64,000 bases of DNA, from NCBI GenBank assembly GCA_041603535.1, contig JBFIEE010000002.1:1-64000 (forward strand), read 5' to 3'. A model generated the notes under the pieces. The model ran no database searches. It saw only the letters and a list, made by a program, of their open reading frames with translations, and had not been told where the DNA came from. The translations under genes were made by a program, and so were the position numbers. This DNA is from HB2-32-21 sp041603535. GTDB lineage: Bacteria > Pseudomonadota > Gammaproteobacteria > Pseudomonadales > Porticoccaceae. This document shows, piece by piece, positions 36,209 through 45,200 of the stretch (position 1 is its first letter; each line of letters begins with the position of its first letter).

Positions 36209-36988
36209 CTAAAAAGTACCGGGAAACGCGCCTCCATCAAGCACGATGTTTTGCCCGGACATGTATCCACTAAGGGCGCCACATAAAAAGGCGCAGGCCG
36301 CACCAAATTCGTCACTGTTGCCGAGTCGCCCCGCCGGACTGGCAGCCAAATAACGCGCCATATAATCACCGACATCGACGCCCTCACTTCTGGCTCTGTA
36401 AGCGAGGTATCCGCAGCCGCGATCTGTGTCAAACAACCCGGGCAATAAATTGTTTATGGTGACATTGTCGCGGACAAACTCTCTGGCCACCCCGGCAACC
36501 CAGCCGGTTAACCCGGCCCGCGCACCGTTCGAGAGGCCCAGGCCGGGCATCGGGGTCTTTACCGAAATACTCGTGATGTTGACAATCCGCCCGAAACCCC
36601 GCGCTGCCATGCCGTCAACCGTACGGCGTATCATGTCTATCGCCGAAAACATATTGCTGTTCACCGCGTCAAACCACTCCTTTTGGGTCCAGTCGCGGAA
36701 ATCTCCTGGCGGCGGGCCACCAGCGTTGTTAACCAGAATATCGGGGTTCGAACAGGCGGCAAGCACGGCATCCCGACCGTTATCAGAGGTGATATCCGCG
36801 ACAACCACAGCAACCGCGACTTTACTAACAGCCTGTATCTCCCGTTGCGCCAGCTCGAGCGTTTCAAGCGTCCGCGCCACCAGGGTCACATTCACGCCCT
36901 CCGCGGCGAGGGCCTGCGCGCAGGCCCTGCCCAACCCTTTACTCGCGCCACAAACGATTGCGTTTCGCCCCTCTATTCCTAGTTGCAT
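36209..36988 (-). CDS. Atypical short-chain dehydrogenase lacking the Tyr/Lys pair
   Basis: A 259-residue SDR-fold protein with GASKGLGRACAQALA for cofactor binding and NNAGGPPPG. Where classical SDRs have Ser then YxxxK, this protein reads NITSISVKTPMPGLGLSN followed by GARAG. The catalytic Tyr and Lys are therefore absent at their usual spots, while the Ser is present. A subgroup of 3-oxoacyl-ACP-reductase-like proteins shows the same 'PGL.LSN..R' pattern. It may bind a nucleotide without acting as a normal reductase or use other residues. It is convergent with the NSS transporter, with stops about 27 bases apart. Confidence 0.85.
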   Translation of the reverse strand: MQLGIEGRNAIVCGASKGLGRACAQALAAEGVNVTLVARTLETLELAQREIQAVSKVAVAVVVADITSDNGRDAVLAACSNPDILVNNAGGPPPGDFRDWTQKEWFDAVNSNMFSAIDMIRRTVDGMAARGFGRIVNITSISVKTPMPGLGLSNGARAGLTGWVAGVAREFVRDNVTINNLLPGLFDTDRGCGYLAYRARSEGVDVGDYMARYLAASPAGRLGNSDEFGAACAFLCGALSGYMSGQNIVLDGGAFPGTF

Positions 36989-37075
36989 ATTCCTGGTCTA
37001 CTCTCTTGGCTTGCACAACTTGCTTACCGGGCCTTCAGTCCAGTGGGTTCTTGTTGTCTCAGTCGCTTTGACAAG

Positions 37076-37636
37076 TCACAACCAGCGACTGTTTTTTGAG
37101 AAACGAGACCGCAGAAAATCCATCTGATCGGACAAAATGCGCCGTGAGTTAATCAACGCCAGATACTCGGCATTATTAGGCCGGTAGGGCAAAGCTGTCA
37201 GCTCCATACCAACCTCTTCCAGGAGACGATTACCCTTGTGCTGATTGCAACGTCGACACGCCGATACTACGTTCTCCCAACGATCAGTGCCGCCGCGCGA
37301 CAACGGTACAATATGATCGCGTGTTAACTCAAACTGGGCAAATTGTCTCGTACAATAAAGACATAGGTGCTTATCTCTGGCGAACAATGCACTATTCGAC
37401 AAAGGATATGTGGTTCGTGGCCGGGCTAGCTGCCCCCCGCCACAGGCGATAATGCTGGGCAGATCGATCACTGTCTGCTTGCCGGTGATACGGGAGTGAC
37501 CACCGTGGATTTTATGGGCCACTTCCCCCAGATTCCAGACCACCAGTTCCCGCGCGTACAGGCAAACAGCAGCCTGCCAGTCGAGCCATTCGATAGGCTG
37601 GCCGGCCAAATTTAAACGCAAAATTCTGGCCTGCAT
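37076..37636 (-). CDS. HNH endonuclease family protein
   Basis: A 186-residue protein with a zinc-type HNH domain in its second half: CLYC, then DHIVPLSRGG, then NVVSACRRCNQHKGNR. The two CxxC pairs bind zinc and the His residues are catalytic. The N-terminal half (RILRLNLAGQPIEWLDW...) is that of the widespread chromosomal HNH family found near core genes in proteobacteria, whose role is unclear. GGAG is seven bases before the ATG at 37636. It is not next to any mobile-element gene here. Confidence 0.88.
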   Translation of the reverse strand: MQARILRLNLAGQPIEWLDWQAAVCLYARELVVWNLGEVAHKIHGGHSRITGKQTVIDLPSIIACGGGQLARPRTTYPLSNSALFARDKHLCLYCTRQFAQFELTRDHIVPLSRGGTDRWENVVSACRRCNQHKGNRLLEEVGMELTALPYRPNNAEYLALINSRRILSDQMDFLRSRFSKNSRWL

Positions 37637-38148
37637 CAAACGCTCCAGACGTTTTGTTTATGTCTGGACAAGCCCATTAAGCAAAACCCCGGCCAGCAAA
37701 TACCGTCGGGGTTGTTATTCATCGATGCTACGGGTGTTTTCGAGGAACCACCCAAAAACATGGCAGGCGTGACTAGCGAGGCGTTGGACTGGCGTGTACT
37801 GAAGGCGGTATCCTCAATGATTGCGCGACTGCACCATCATAATATTTCGACCCCGTGTGTCAATCCCGCCGTGCAACCCACAGGGAAGCCCCTGTAGTAC
37901 GAATTTAGAAACTTCCGCATAAATACTTCCGCATAAATATTGAACAGCTTGCAAGGTAGAAGCACGCGACGAACAATACACACTGCGCAGGTCGCACGCA
38001 GATCAGGGTTCCTCCACTGTCACAAAGTATTGGGTGCTGACCGCCGCCGATCTCGAGCGGGCAAGTTTTGCAGCGCTTTACACGCGGGGCAAGCGTTCAC
38101 GATACGCTTAGACACGCCCCAGCCACTGCATGCTGGGGTGATGTAGGC
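37637..38148. other. Gap with palindromes, no gene seen
   Basis: No convincing reading frame. It contains a GC-rich hairpin (AACCCCG with CGGGGTT, about 37685-37712), a 14-bp perfect tandem repeat at 37911-37938, and an inverted repeat CCCCAGC/GCTGGGG at 38117-38138 just past the terminator of the Csr-type RNA. Confidence 0.6.
37911..37938. repeat. Perfect 14-bp tandem repeat
   Basis: ACTTCCGCATAAAT occurs twice without a gap (37911-37924 and 37925-37938). Confidence 0.92.
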
Positions 38149-38187
38149 AAAGAAAAACGCCCCTTTACCGGAGAGGGCAAGGGGCGT
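38149..38187 (-). terminator. Intrinsic terminator of the Csr-type RNA
   Basis: On the minus strand ACGCCCCTT and AAGGGGCGT form a nine-bp stem with a 13-base loop, followed by TTTTCTTT. Nothing protein-coding on that strand lies upstream for over 6 kb except the region described as the RNA. Confidence 0.88.
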
Positions 38188-38491
38188 AAGCGGTGTAGGA
38201 GAACTCAGTCCAGCCATGGAGCGTTGTTATATTTGGCCTCTAATCCCTGTCCCTGGCCATATACGGACATCCTTTTCTGTAGAGAGACCTAACTTACCTG
38301 TTATTCCCTGGTCTCAGTTTATCCACGAGGCTATCCTTACCTCAGCTATCCATACCAACCATCCATGTTTCGGCTATTCCGTGCCTCGGCTTCCTTCCGC
38401 GAGTACATCCCTGTGCATCTTCTTCCCTGTACCTATGTTCCCTCATAGGCCACTTACAATAAAAAACCACATCCATGTGCATTGCATCCAT
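38150..38491 (-). ncRNA. CsrB/RsmZ-like CsrA-sequestering small RNA
   Basis: Read on the minus strand, this stretch of about 340 nt holds 17 GGA trinucleotides, against 4 on the other strand. Several sit in hairpin loops: AGGGAA between CCTATG and CATAGG (38432-38449); two AGGGA between TGGCC and GGCCA (38234-38259); AGGGA between GAGACC and GGTCTC (38284-38315). Loops of TGGA at CACA/TGTG and GCA/TGC add more. GGA in loops is the binding signal for CsrA/RsmA, and about this size and density defines the CsrB/RsmZ family, which mop up CsrA. It ends in a strong terminator, and a GacA/UvrY-type box lies about 65 bases before the estimated start. The 5' end is an estimate from a weak -10-like GATACA. 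There is no good open frame on this strand. Confidence 0.82.
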
Positions 38492-38550
38492 GCAGGGTGT
38501 ATCTTGCACGTCGCCGTACGACAGGCCCATTGGGAGTATTCTGGTTTTCT

Positions 38551-38568
38551 TGTAGGATATTTCCTACT
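38551..38568. promoter_or_regulatory. GacA/UvrY-type binding box for the small RNA
   Basis: TGTAGG, six bases (ATATTT), then CCTACT form an inverted repeat. The known GacA upstream element is TGTAAG-N6-CTTACA, with the same spacing and near-identical arms. Its centre is about 65-70 bases upstream of the proposed RNA start on the minus strand, a usual distance for rsmY/rsmZ-type promoters. It also lies about 80 bases before xseB. Confidence 0.75.
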
Positions 38569-38579
38569 ATAGCGTAGCG

Positions 38580-38608
38580 TTGACCGCGCATTAGCGCTCA
38601 TTTATTGT
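38580..38608 (+). promoter_or_regulatory. Candidate promoter of xseB-ispA-dxs
   Basis: TTGACC at 38580-38585 and TATTGT at 38603-38608 are separated by 17 bases and lie 30 bases before the xseB ATG. This is a fair sigma-70 match. Confidence 0.5.
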
Positions 38609-38638
38609 TCACTCTTTAATATCTATCGGGCTACAACC

Positions 38639-38884
38639 ATGGCAACACGAAGAAAAGCCCTTGATTTCGAAGCTAGCCTGGAACAACTGGAAGCCATCGT
38701 CGAGAGCCTGGAAGATGGCAATTTAAACCTCGAAGACTCCCTTAAGTCGTTCGAAAAAGGGATCAAAATTACCCGCGAATGCCAGCACGCGCTGAAAAGT
38801 GCCGAACAACGGGTACGCCTGCTAACGACACAATCTGACGGCACGGTTATCAGCAGCGGCTTCGCTAGCGAGGACGGTGAGTGA
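38639..38884 (+). CDS. xseB: Exodeoxyribonuclease VII small subunit
   Basis: An 81-residue acidic helical protein, the small subunit of exonuclease VII, which with XseA degrades single-stranded DNA. DFEASLEQLEAIVESLEDGN and LEDSLKSFEKGIKI are the conserved XseB stretches. It overlaps the next gene by four bases (GTGA), and xseB-ispA-dxs is a standard gammaproteobacterial operon. XseA is not in this window. Confidence 0.96.
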   Translation: MATRRKALDFEASLEQLEAIVESLEDGNLNLEDSLKSFEKGIKITRECQHALKSAEQRVRLLTTQSDGTVISSGFASEDGE

Positions 38885-39771
38885 GCCCTGACGTCAACCT
38901 GTTCCTCACCACCTGCCGTGACCGTATTAATCCCCTGCTGGATAACTGCCTGCCCATTACTGGGGAACCCACGCCACTGCTATCCGCGGCCCGCTATGCC
39001 ACGCTGGGCAACGGCAAGCGTATTCGTCCGTGTCTGGTTTACGCAGGCGCGCTGGCGGTGGGGGAGATTTCGCAAGCGACTGACCGCGTAGCCTGCGCCA
39101 TTGAGCTGATGCACACCTACTCGCTGATTCATGATGACCTGCCGAGCATGGATGACGACGCCCTGCGCCGCGGGAAGCCAACCTGTCATGTTGTGTATGG
39201 CGAAGCAACTGCAATACTGGCTGGCGACGGACTGCAAGCGCTGGCCTTTGAACAACTCAGTGAACCCGGCAAGTTCGACCCCGGACTGGCATTATCATTC
39301 GTTAATCAGCTAGCCCGCGCGAGTGGCCTGTCAGGCATGGTGCTCGGCCAGGCTATGGACATGGACGCCACAGATAAGCAGGTAGACCTGCCCTACCTGG
39401 AAACCATGCACCGCCGCAAAACTGCCGATCTGATTGCCGCCAGCGTGATGATGGGCGCGCAGAGCAGCACCAGCGGCGCCCAACCAAACTCACTACTGGC
39501 GCTGAGCGACTATGGCAGGGCCATCGGCCTGGCTTTTCAGGTCATGGATGACATTCTTGACGCCCGCAGCAACACGGCGGTTCTGGGTAAACCGGCAGGG
39601 GCGGATGCAAAACTGCACAAATCGACTTATACCTCACTCTTAGGCCTGGATAGGGCCGCAGACATGCGCGATAAACTCTTCAGACAAAGCCTGGGCGCGC
39701 TGACCGAGTTTGACGGTCGAGCGGACCATTTACGAGCTCTGGCCCACCATATCATCAACCGTGATTTCTAG
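38881..39771 (+). CDS. ispA: Farnesyl diphosphate synthase (polyprenyl synthetase)
   Basis: A 296-residue all-helical prenyl transferase that condenses isopentenyl diphosphate with dimethylallyl and geranyl diphosphate to make farnesyl diphosphate. The first aspartate-rich motif is DDLPSMDDDALRRGKP and the second is MDDILDARS. GNGKRIRP near the N-terminus binds isopentenyl diphosphate. It begins with GTG that overlaps the xseB stop, so translation is coupled. It supplies quinone and undecaprenyl carrier synthesis, and the following gene makes its precursor. Confidence 0.96.
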   Translation: MSPDVNLFLTTCRDRINPLLDNCLPITGEPTPLLSAARYATLGNGKRIRPCLVYAGALAVGEISQATDRVACAIELMHTYSLIHDDLPSMDDDALRRGKPTCHVVYGEATAILAGDGLQALAFEQLSEPGKFDPGLALSFVNQLARASGLSGMVLGQAMDMDATDKQVDLPYLETMHRRKTADLIAASVMMGAQSSTSGAQPNSLLALSDYGRAIGLAFQVMDDILDARSNTAVLGKPAGADAKLHKSTYTSLLGLDRAADMRDKLFRQSLGALTEFDGRADHLRALAHHIINRDF

Positions 39772-39839
39772 TCTTTGGCCGGTTATTCGGGGTGTTTTTG
39801 GTGTAACATTGCCGCCTCGGAAAATCCTGCTCTCATGCA

Positions 39840-41789
39840 ATGACCGCTTCATTCTCAGAGATACCGCTAACCCGGCCCAAAACGCCGTTGCTTGATCAAA
39901 TCGATCTTCCTGGTCATCTGCGCAATTTACCGGAAGACAGGCTTGTGCAACTAGCCGATGAGTTACGCGCATACTTGCTCTATGCGGTTGGCCAAAGCGG
40001 CGGCCATTTCGGCGCTGGGCTGGGTGTCGTCGAGCTTACCATCGCCCTGCACTATGTCTTCGAGACACCCCGCGACAAACTGGTCTGGGATGTCGGCCAC
40101 CAAACCTACCCGCATAAGATTCTTACCGGTCGGCGGGAGCAACTGCTCACTATCCGCCAGCCCGGTGGCCTCTCTGGCTTCCCCAAGCGCAGCGAGAGTA
40201 ATTACGATACCTTTGGCGTCGGCCACTCCAGCACTTCGCTCAGCGCCGCGCTTGGTATGAAGATTGCGGCGGCCATGGATCAGAAAGATGATCGCGCCAT
40301 CGCGGTCATCGGCGACGGTGCTATGACTGCGGGCATGGCCATCGAAGCGCTAAACCATATCGCTCACGTCGATCAGGATTTACTCGTTGTCCTTAACGAC
40401 AACACCATGTCCATTTCCAAAAATGTTGGCGGACTGGCGACCTATTTTTCAAAGCTTTGGTCGAGTCGGTTCTACAATCTGTTTCGAGAAAGCGCCAAGC
40501 GGATTTTGAAGGCTTTTCCATCTACCAGTGTTGTCGTGCGCAAAACCGAAGAATTGATGAAGGCAATGGTCGCTCCGGGCATTATTTTCGAAGAACTGGG
40601 TTTTACCTACATCGGTCCGATTGACGGGCACAATATCCCACTTCTGGTTCAGACCCTCGAAAATCTCAAGAAAATCACCGGCCCCGTGTTGCTGCACGTC
40701 GCAACCAGCAAAGGAAAGGGCTTTACCCCAGCGGAGCGAGATCCGACTGGCTATCACGCTATAACCAAAATCGAGCCGGCCAGCAAAGCGGCCGAACAAA
40801 GCTCTGCGCCCGCAGATGAATCTCGGCAAAAACCACTCAAATATCAGCAGGTATTCGGTAACTGGCTATGTGATATGGCCGAGCTAAACTCGGATTTGGT
40901 TGCGATTACACCGGCTATGAGTGAAGGCTCGGGGATGATTGAATTTGCCCGGCGTTTTCCCGATCGTTTTCACGATGTGGCCATTGCCGAACAACACGCC
41001 GTAACACTGGCAGCCGGTTTAGCCTGTGCGCGTAAAAAACCCGTCGTGGCCATCTACTCTACTTTTTTGCAGCGGGCATACGACCAGCTGATACACGATG
41101 TCGCCCTGCAAAATCTCGATGTCCTGTTCGCCATTGATCGGGCTGGGCTAGTGGGCCAGGATGGCGCTACCCACGCAGGCAGTTTCGATGTCAGCTTTCT
41201 GCGGTGTGTACCAAATATGTTGGTGATGGCACCTTCGGATGAGAATGAAACGCGACAGCTTCTCTACACCGGTTTTATGCACACCGGTCCGGCAGCAGTT
41301 AGATACCCAAGAGGAAATGGACCAGGTGTCGCCATAGACCCAACCTTGACGGAACTCCCGATTGGCAAAGGTGTGTTGCGCCGCAGGGGCAAAACGACTG
41401 CGATACTGAATTTCGGCGCCCTTCTACCTGCGGCAATGGCCGTGGCAGCGCAGCTTGATTGCTCCGTCGCCGATATGCGCTTCGTCAAACCTCTCGACAC
41501 AATCCTGCTGGAAGAACTGGCTCAGGAACATCGCCTGCTGGTGACGCTAGAAGAAAACGCCATTGCCGGTGGTGCTGGGGCCGCCGTCAGCGAATACCTG
41601 TCGGCAGCCGGCATCATCGTACCGGTGTTACACCTGGGATTGCCCGACCGGTTTCTCGACCACAACAGCCACACGGCACAAATTCACGAAGCGGGCCTCG
41701 ATCAGGCCAGTATTTACCAGTCAATTACAGAGCGTCTCGACAAATTGGCCGTCCTTACAGCCGCACCCGCAACGCGAACGGTTAACTGA
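39840..41789 (+). CDS. dxs: 1-deoxy-D-xylulose-5-phosphate synthase
   Basis: A 649-residue thiamine-diphosphate enzyme that joins pyruvate and glyceraldehyde 3-phosphate, the first step of the MEP isoprenoid pathway. The thiamine motif starts GDGAMTAGMAIEALNHIA and ends LVVLNDN. The GHQTYPHKILTGR and AEQHAVTLAAGLA segments and the HAGSFD stretch are typical of DXS. The length is slightly over the usual 620-640. It lies 68 bases after ispA in the same operon. Confidence 0.97.
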   Translation: MTASFSEIPLTRPKTPLLDQIDLPGHLRNLPEDRLVQLADELRAYLLYAVGQSGGHFGAGLGVVELTIALHYVFETPRDKLVWDVGHQTYPHKILTGRREQLLTIRQPGGLSGFPKRSESNYDTFGVGHSSTSLSAALGMKIAAAMDQKDDRAIAVIGDGAMTAGMAIEALNHIAHVDQDLLVVLNDNTMSISKNVGGLATYFSKLWSSRFYNLFRESAKRILKAFPSTSVVVRKTEELMKAMVAPGIIFEELGFTYIGPIDGHNIPLLVQTLENLKKITGPVLLHVATSKGKGFTPAERDPTGYHAITKIEPASKAAEQSSAPADESRQKPLKYQQVFGNWLCDMAELNSDLVAITPAMSEGSGMIEFARRFPDRFHDVAIAEQHAVTLAAGLACARKKPVVAIYSTFLQRAYDQLIHDVALQNLDVLFAIDRAGLVGQDGATHAGSFDVSFLRCVPNMLVMAPSDENETRQLLYTGFMHTGPAAVRYPRGNGPGVAIDPTLTELPIGKGVLRRRGKTTAILNFGALLPAAMAVAAQLDCSVADMRFVKPLDTILLEELAQEHRLLVTLEENAIAGGAGAAVSEYLSAAGIIVPVLHLGLPDRFLDHNSHTAQIHEAGLDQASIYQSITERLDKLAVLTAAPATRTVN

Positions 41790-41827
41790 GTGTGCTTCGG
41801 CGGTCGATTTATAACGACGGTATTTTT

Positions 41828-43963
41828 TTAGCCAAACTGACGACGGAACGGCGGCAAAGCATCGAGCAACTGCCGACCGTAGCTTTTGTGCAGCAGGCGA
41901 CTATCCAGAATTGTAACCCGCCCCGTATCAGATTCATTGCGTAACAACCTTCCACAAGCCTGTATCAGGCGCAACGACGCATCGGGTAACGTCAACTCCC
42001 GAAACGCATTGCCGCCTGTTGCCTCTATCCACTCAGTGAGCGCCTCCTGTAACGGATCATCCGGCACAGCAAAAGGAAGTTTGGCAATCACCACGTGAGT
42101 ACAATAACGTCCCGGTAGATCCATCCCTTCAGCAAAACTGGCCAGCCCAAAGATCACACTGTGACGACCTTCATCCACCGCAAGTTGATGGCGCTTTATC
42201 ATTTCTGCAACACTTAACTCACCCTGCATCAGCAACTGCCCCGGCAAGCTCTGGGCTAACGCTCCAGCAACCTCCTCCATTTGCCGTCGTGATGCGAACA
42301 GCACCAGACTACCCTGGGCCTCGGGCACTCCGGGGGCGTTACCAGCAACTTCGAGCAAACCAGGCAGATATTTTATCAGTGCTTCCGTATGGCGCTCTGG
42401 CTGGGAGCCGTCCGCCCCAATGTCAGGAATCGCCAACACCCCGGCTGCGGCGTAATCAAATGCGGCGGGCACGGCCAGACAGTCGACGGTATCATCAAGG
42501 CCAACGTCGCGACAAAAGCGCGTAAAACTGCCCAGACTACGTAACGTTGCGGAAGTCGCAATGGCTGCGTAACACCGCTGCCACAATAGAGTCTGAAGCT
42601 TCGGCCCGGCGATAATAGGCGATACCGACACCCGTATGTCGCCGTTATCTTCAAGCGTCAACCAGCGCGCGGTTGGCGGCTGAGCGGCGTCTGGACTGGC
42701 CATCGCGAACCACAGATCGGTCACGCCCCCAACCCGGCCGAGCCATTGCCCAGCTGCCTGGAAATACTGTTCGATATCGACTCTGGGTACCGGACACTGT
42801 GTGTCCTCCAGCGCGCCTTCCAGCGTTTTGTGTAAACTCTCAATGCGACTTTGCATCCGCGAAAAAAGTGCGGCGAGCTGTTCACAGACCACCCGCAATT
42901 GATCATCGATATGGCCTTCGGGAAAACGGTAACGAATGACTCCGGCCCGATCGCTGCCGACAAGCAAGGCATCAAACAGTGGGTAACTTTGCCGAACTAG
43001 CGGCTGCGCCAGAACTACCATATCGCGACACTCTTCGATGTGATGCTTAACGCCGGAAATGCCGTCCAGCGGCCGAACCATTATCTGTAAGGTTTTGTCC
43101 AGCTGTTCAAGCCACTGTGACGTGGCGTTGAGACGACAGAGACTGGCGAAGTGATTTAGCGCGGTAACACCCAGTTTATGGGCTTCATCAAAGATATAAA
43201 TGCATTGCTCAGGCTCCGGCAGAATAGCGCCGCCGCCCAGCATCAAATCCGCCAGTACAAGGTCGTGATTAGCGACAATACAGTCGGCCTCACCCATTGC
43301 CTCCCGCGCCTGAAAGAAACAACATTCCGCGTACAGGCGACAGCGGTATCCCGAGCATTGATTACGATCAACGGTGAGCGCCTGCCAGGTTTCATGAGGC
43401 ACGGTCTCTGGCCAATTATCGCGATCGCCATCCCAGCTGCCATCGCCCAGCGCGACGGACATCCTGGTCAGGGTCATCGCCGCCTCAGCATCGGGGTTAA
43501 AGGTGATTTCATCCTCATAAAGAAACAGGCCAGCGCGATCAGCGCTGATCGTATCCTGGCATTGCTGCAAGCGCAGTGGACACAGGTATCGGCGGCGACC
43601 CTTGGCCAGGGCGTAACGAAAATTCCAACCGGTGGCAGCAAGGACATCGGGGATGTCCCGATTAACCAGCTGCCCCTGCAGTGCCACAGTGCCGGTGGCT
43701 ATAACAATTTTCTTGCCCGCCGCCTGGGCCATGGGCAGCACTGACAAAAGATAGGCCGCCGTTTTCCCGGTGCCGGTGCCGCCCTCTACGGCCAGAACGG
43801 CAACACCCCCATTGGTGCGTTCAACATCATCTTCTAATGCACCCAGGTAGGACGCAATCCGACCAATCATCAGTTTTTGACCAGCCCGCGGATGAAAAGA
43901 TCTCGCGCTCAAAAACGCTCGGTAACCAGCCTGGATAGTTGTTTTGAGCGCGTCACCTAGCAC
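41828..43963 (-). CDS. dinG: ATP-dependent DNA helicase DinG
   Basis: A 711-residue XPD-like superfamily 2 helicase that unwinds DNA with 5'-to-3' polarity. Walker A is GGTGTGKTAAYL, the DEAH box is FDEAHKLG, and the last motif is QACGRLLRNESD. An iron-sulphur cluster is formed by the cysteines around YLCPLRLQQCQD and by CSGYRCRLYAECC. The length matches E. coli DinG (716). It starts with GTG three bases after the acyltransferase stop, so the two are coupled. It faces dxs convergently. Confidence 0.92.
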   Translation of the reverse strand: MLGDALKTTIQAGYRAFLSARSFHPRAGQKLMIGRIASYLGALEDDVERTNGGVAVLAVEGGTGTGKTAAYLLSVLPMAQAAGKKIVIATGTVALQGQLVNRDIPDVLAATGWNFRYALAKGRRRYLCPLRLQQCQDTISADRAGLFLYEDEITFNPDAEAAMTLTRMSVALGDGSWDGDRDNWPETVPHETWQALTVDRNQCSGYRCRLYAECCFFQAREAMGEADCIVANHDLVLADLMLGGGAILPEPEQCIYIFDEAHKLGVTALNHFASLCRLNATSQWLEQLDKTLQIMVRPLDGISGVKHHIEECRDMVVLAQPLVRQSYPLFDALLVGSDRAGVIRYRFPEGHIDDQLRVVCEQLAALFSRMQSRIESLHKTLEGALEDTQCPVPRVDIEQYFQAAGQWLGRVGGVTDLWFAMASPDAAQPPTARWLTLEDNGDIRVSVSPIIAGPKLQTLLWQRCYAAIATSATLRSLGSFTRFCRDVGLDDTVDCLAVPAAFDYAAAGVLAIPDIGADGSQPERHTEALIKYLPGLLEVAGNAPGVPEAQGSLVLFASRRQMEEVAGALAQSLPGQLLMQGELSVAEMIKRHQLAVDEGRHSVIFGLASFAEGMDLPGRYCTHVVIAKLPFAVPDDPLQEALTEWIEATGGNAFRELTLPDASLRLIQACGRLLRNESDTGRVTILDSRLLHKSYGRQLLDALPPFRRQFG

Positions 43964-43966
43964 GGC

Positions 43967-45166
43967 TTAACCGGCTAGCCCAAGACGACGCCGCACCGGA
44001 TTGGCGTATGCCGCCCACATAAAGTCGCGATGCTGCTCCGGCGCCTGCAGGATGCGCGCCGTCATTGCCGCGCGCCTGGCTGACCAGTCCACTGCCCCCA
44101 GCTCCTGCTTCCATTTCGCGGTAGCGGCGTTTTCTCCATGGATACGTTCGTAGGCAATGAGGTGCGTGGCCTGTAGACGATAATTTTTAATAATCTGTTC
44201 GTCGATCGCAGCAGCAGCAGCGTCGGCATCGGGGAACAATTCTGTGATCTGTTGACCAAAAACAACGGCGATGTGCCCCTTGGCCCCCATAACGCCCCGA
44301 TAAATGCTGTCAATATCTTCGTGCTCGCCTTTGACATAACTACCCTGACTCTGCACCGCATAGAGCTCCCTGGCCTTGGCCTCATCCAAAGGATCCCACT
44401 CATAGGAAACAGCAACCGGCACCACACGAAGCCGCGCAAACGCCTCGCCAAAGCTTTCCTCGCGGAGTTTATTCAAAACCAGCATTTTCAGGACTGCCGC
44501 CTCGGTGCTATCAACCCCATCCTTGGCGCGGCCTTCGCGCTGGGCGATCCATACCGATTGCTTATCAGTCTCCAGAGAATGCTGGATATACGCGGACAAT
44601 TGTTTCAGTGCGGCAAGTTTCTCCTTGCGCCCGATAATGGAGCGCTTGACGATGAAACTTTTATTTAAGCGCATGAGGTCGGAGGTAAAAGGCTTAGTCA
44701 GCAAATTATCACCGATCGCAATCCGGGTGGTGTCCAGACCCTGCCCCTTAAGGGCAAGATCAACCATGGCTGGATCCATGGCAATATCACGATGATTACC
44801 GATAAACAGATATGACTGATCCGCGGTGAGTTTATCCAGACCTGCGACGGTGACCCCGCTAGCTACTCGTTTAAGCAGTTTCTCAAGCTGTCCGCCAATA
44901 AGGGTCTGCAACTCGCGAACACTTTGCAAATGACCAAACTCTCGGCGCAGCGTTCGGTGTACTAGCGGCCGTATTAGCCATGGCATCCAACGTGACAAGC
45001 GGGCAAATTTCATCCGCGCCAGCGTATCGACAAACTCGCCTTCGTCAACCAGGCGCGCGATGACTGTCGCTACTTCATCATCTCTGTACGGCCTTATATC
45101 ATCGTAGTCGGGCACAGGTTGCTGGTTCATCATGCAATGCCCCGCCAGGCCATAAAGCTCGGGCAT
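43967..45166 (-). CDS. PlsC-type acyltransferase
   Basis: A glycerolipid acyltransferase with the HxxxxD motif in FIGNHRDIAMDPAM and a later VWIAQREGRAKDG that corresponds to the FPEG-type block. It would transfer an acyl chain to lysophosphatidate or a related lipid at the membrane. At about 400 residues it is longer than PlsC and resembles the large 'glycerol acyltransferase' family of marine gammaproteobacteria. The frame extends to 45283 but overlaps pyrB. A GGAGG next to the ATG at 45166 is the best signal; starts at 45133/45130 are possible. Confidence 0.82.
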   Translation of the reverse strand: MPELYGLAGHCMMNQQPVPDYDDIRPYRDDEVATVIARLVDEGEFVDTLARMKFARLSRWMPWLIRPLVHRTLRREFGHLQSVRELQTLIGGQLEKLLKRVASGVTVAGLDKLTADQSYLFIGNHRDIAMDPAMVDLALKGQGLDTTRIAIGDNLLTKPFTSDLMRLNKSFIVKRSIIGRKEKLAALKQLSAYIQHSLETDKQSVWIAQREGRAKDGVDSTEAAVLKMLVLNKLREESFGEAFARLRVVPVAVSYEWDPLDEAKARELYAVQSQGSYVKGEHEDIDSIYRGVMGAKGHIAVVFGQQITELFPDADAAAAAIDEQIIKNYRLQATHLIAYERIHGENAATAKWKQELGAVDWSARRAAMTARILQAPEQHRDFMWAAYANPVRRRLGLAG

Positions 45167-45200
45167 TGCCCTCCGAGCCTCACTCTGCGCAGTAACAACA

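Noticed and set aside
37685..37712. Hairpin before the HNH gene as terminator
   Set aside because: The stem is good but only a short interrupted T run follows in either direction; left as a palindrome.
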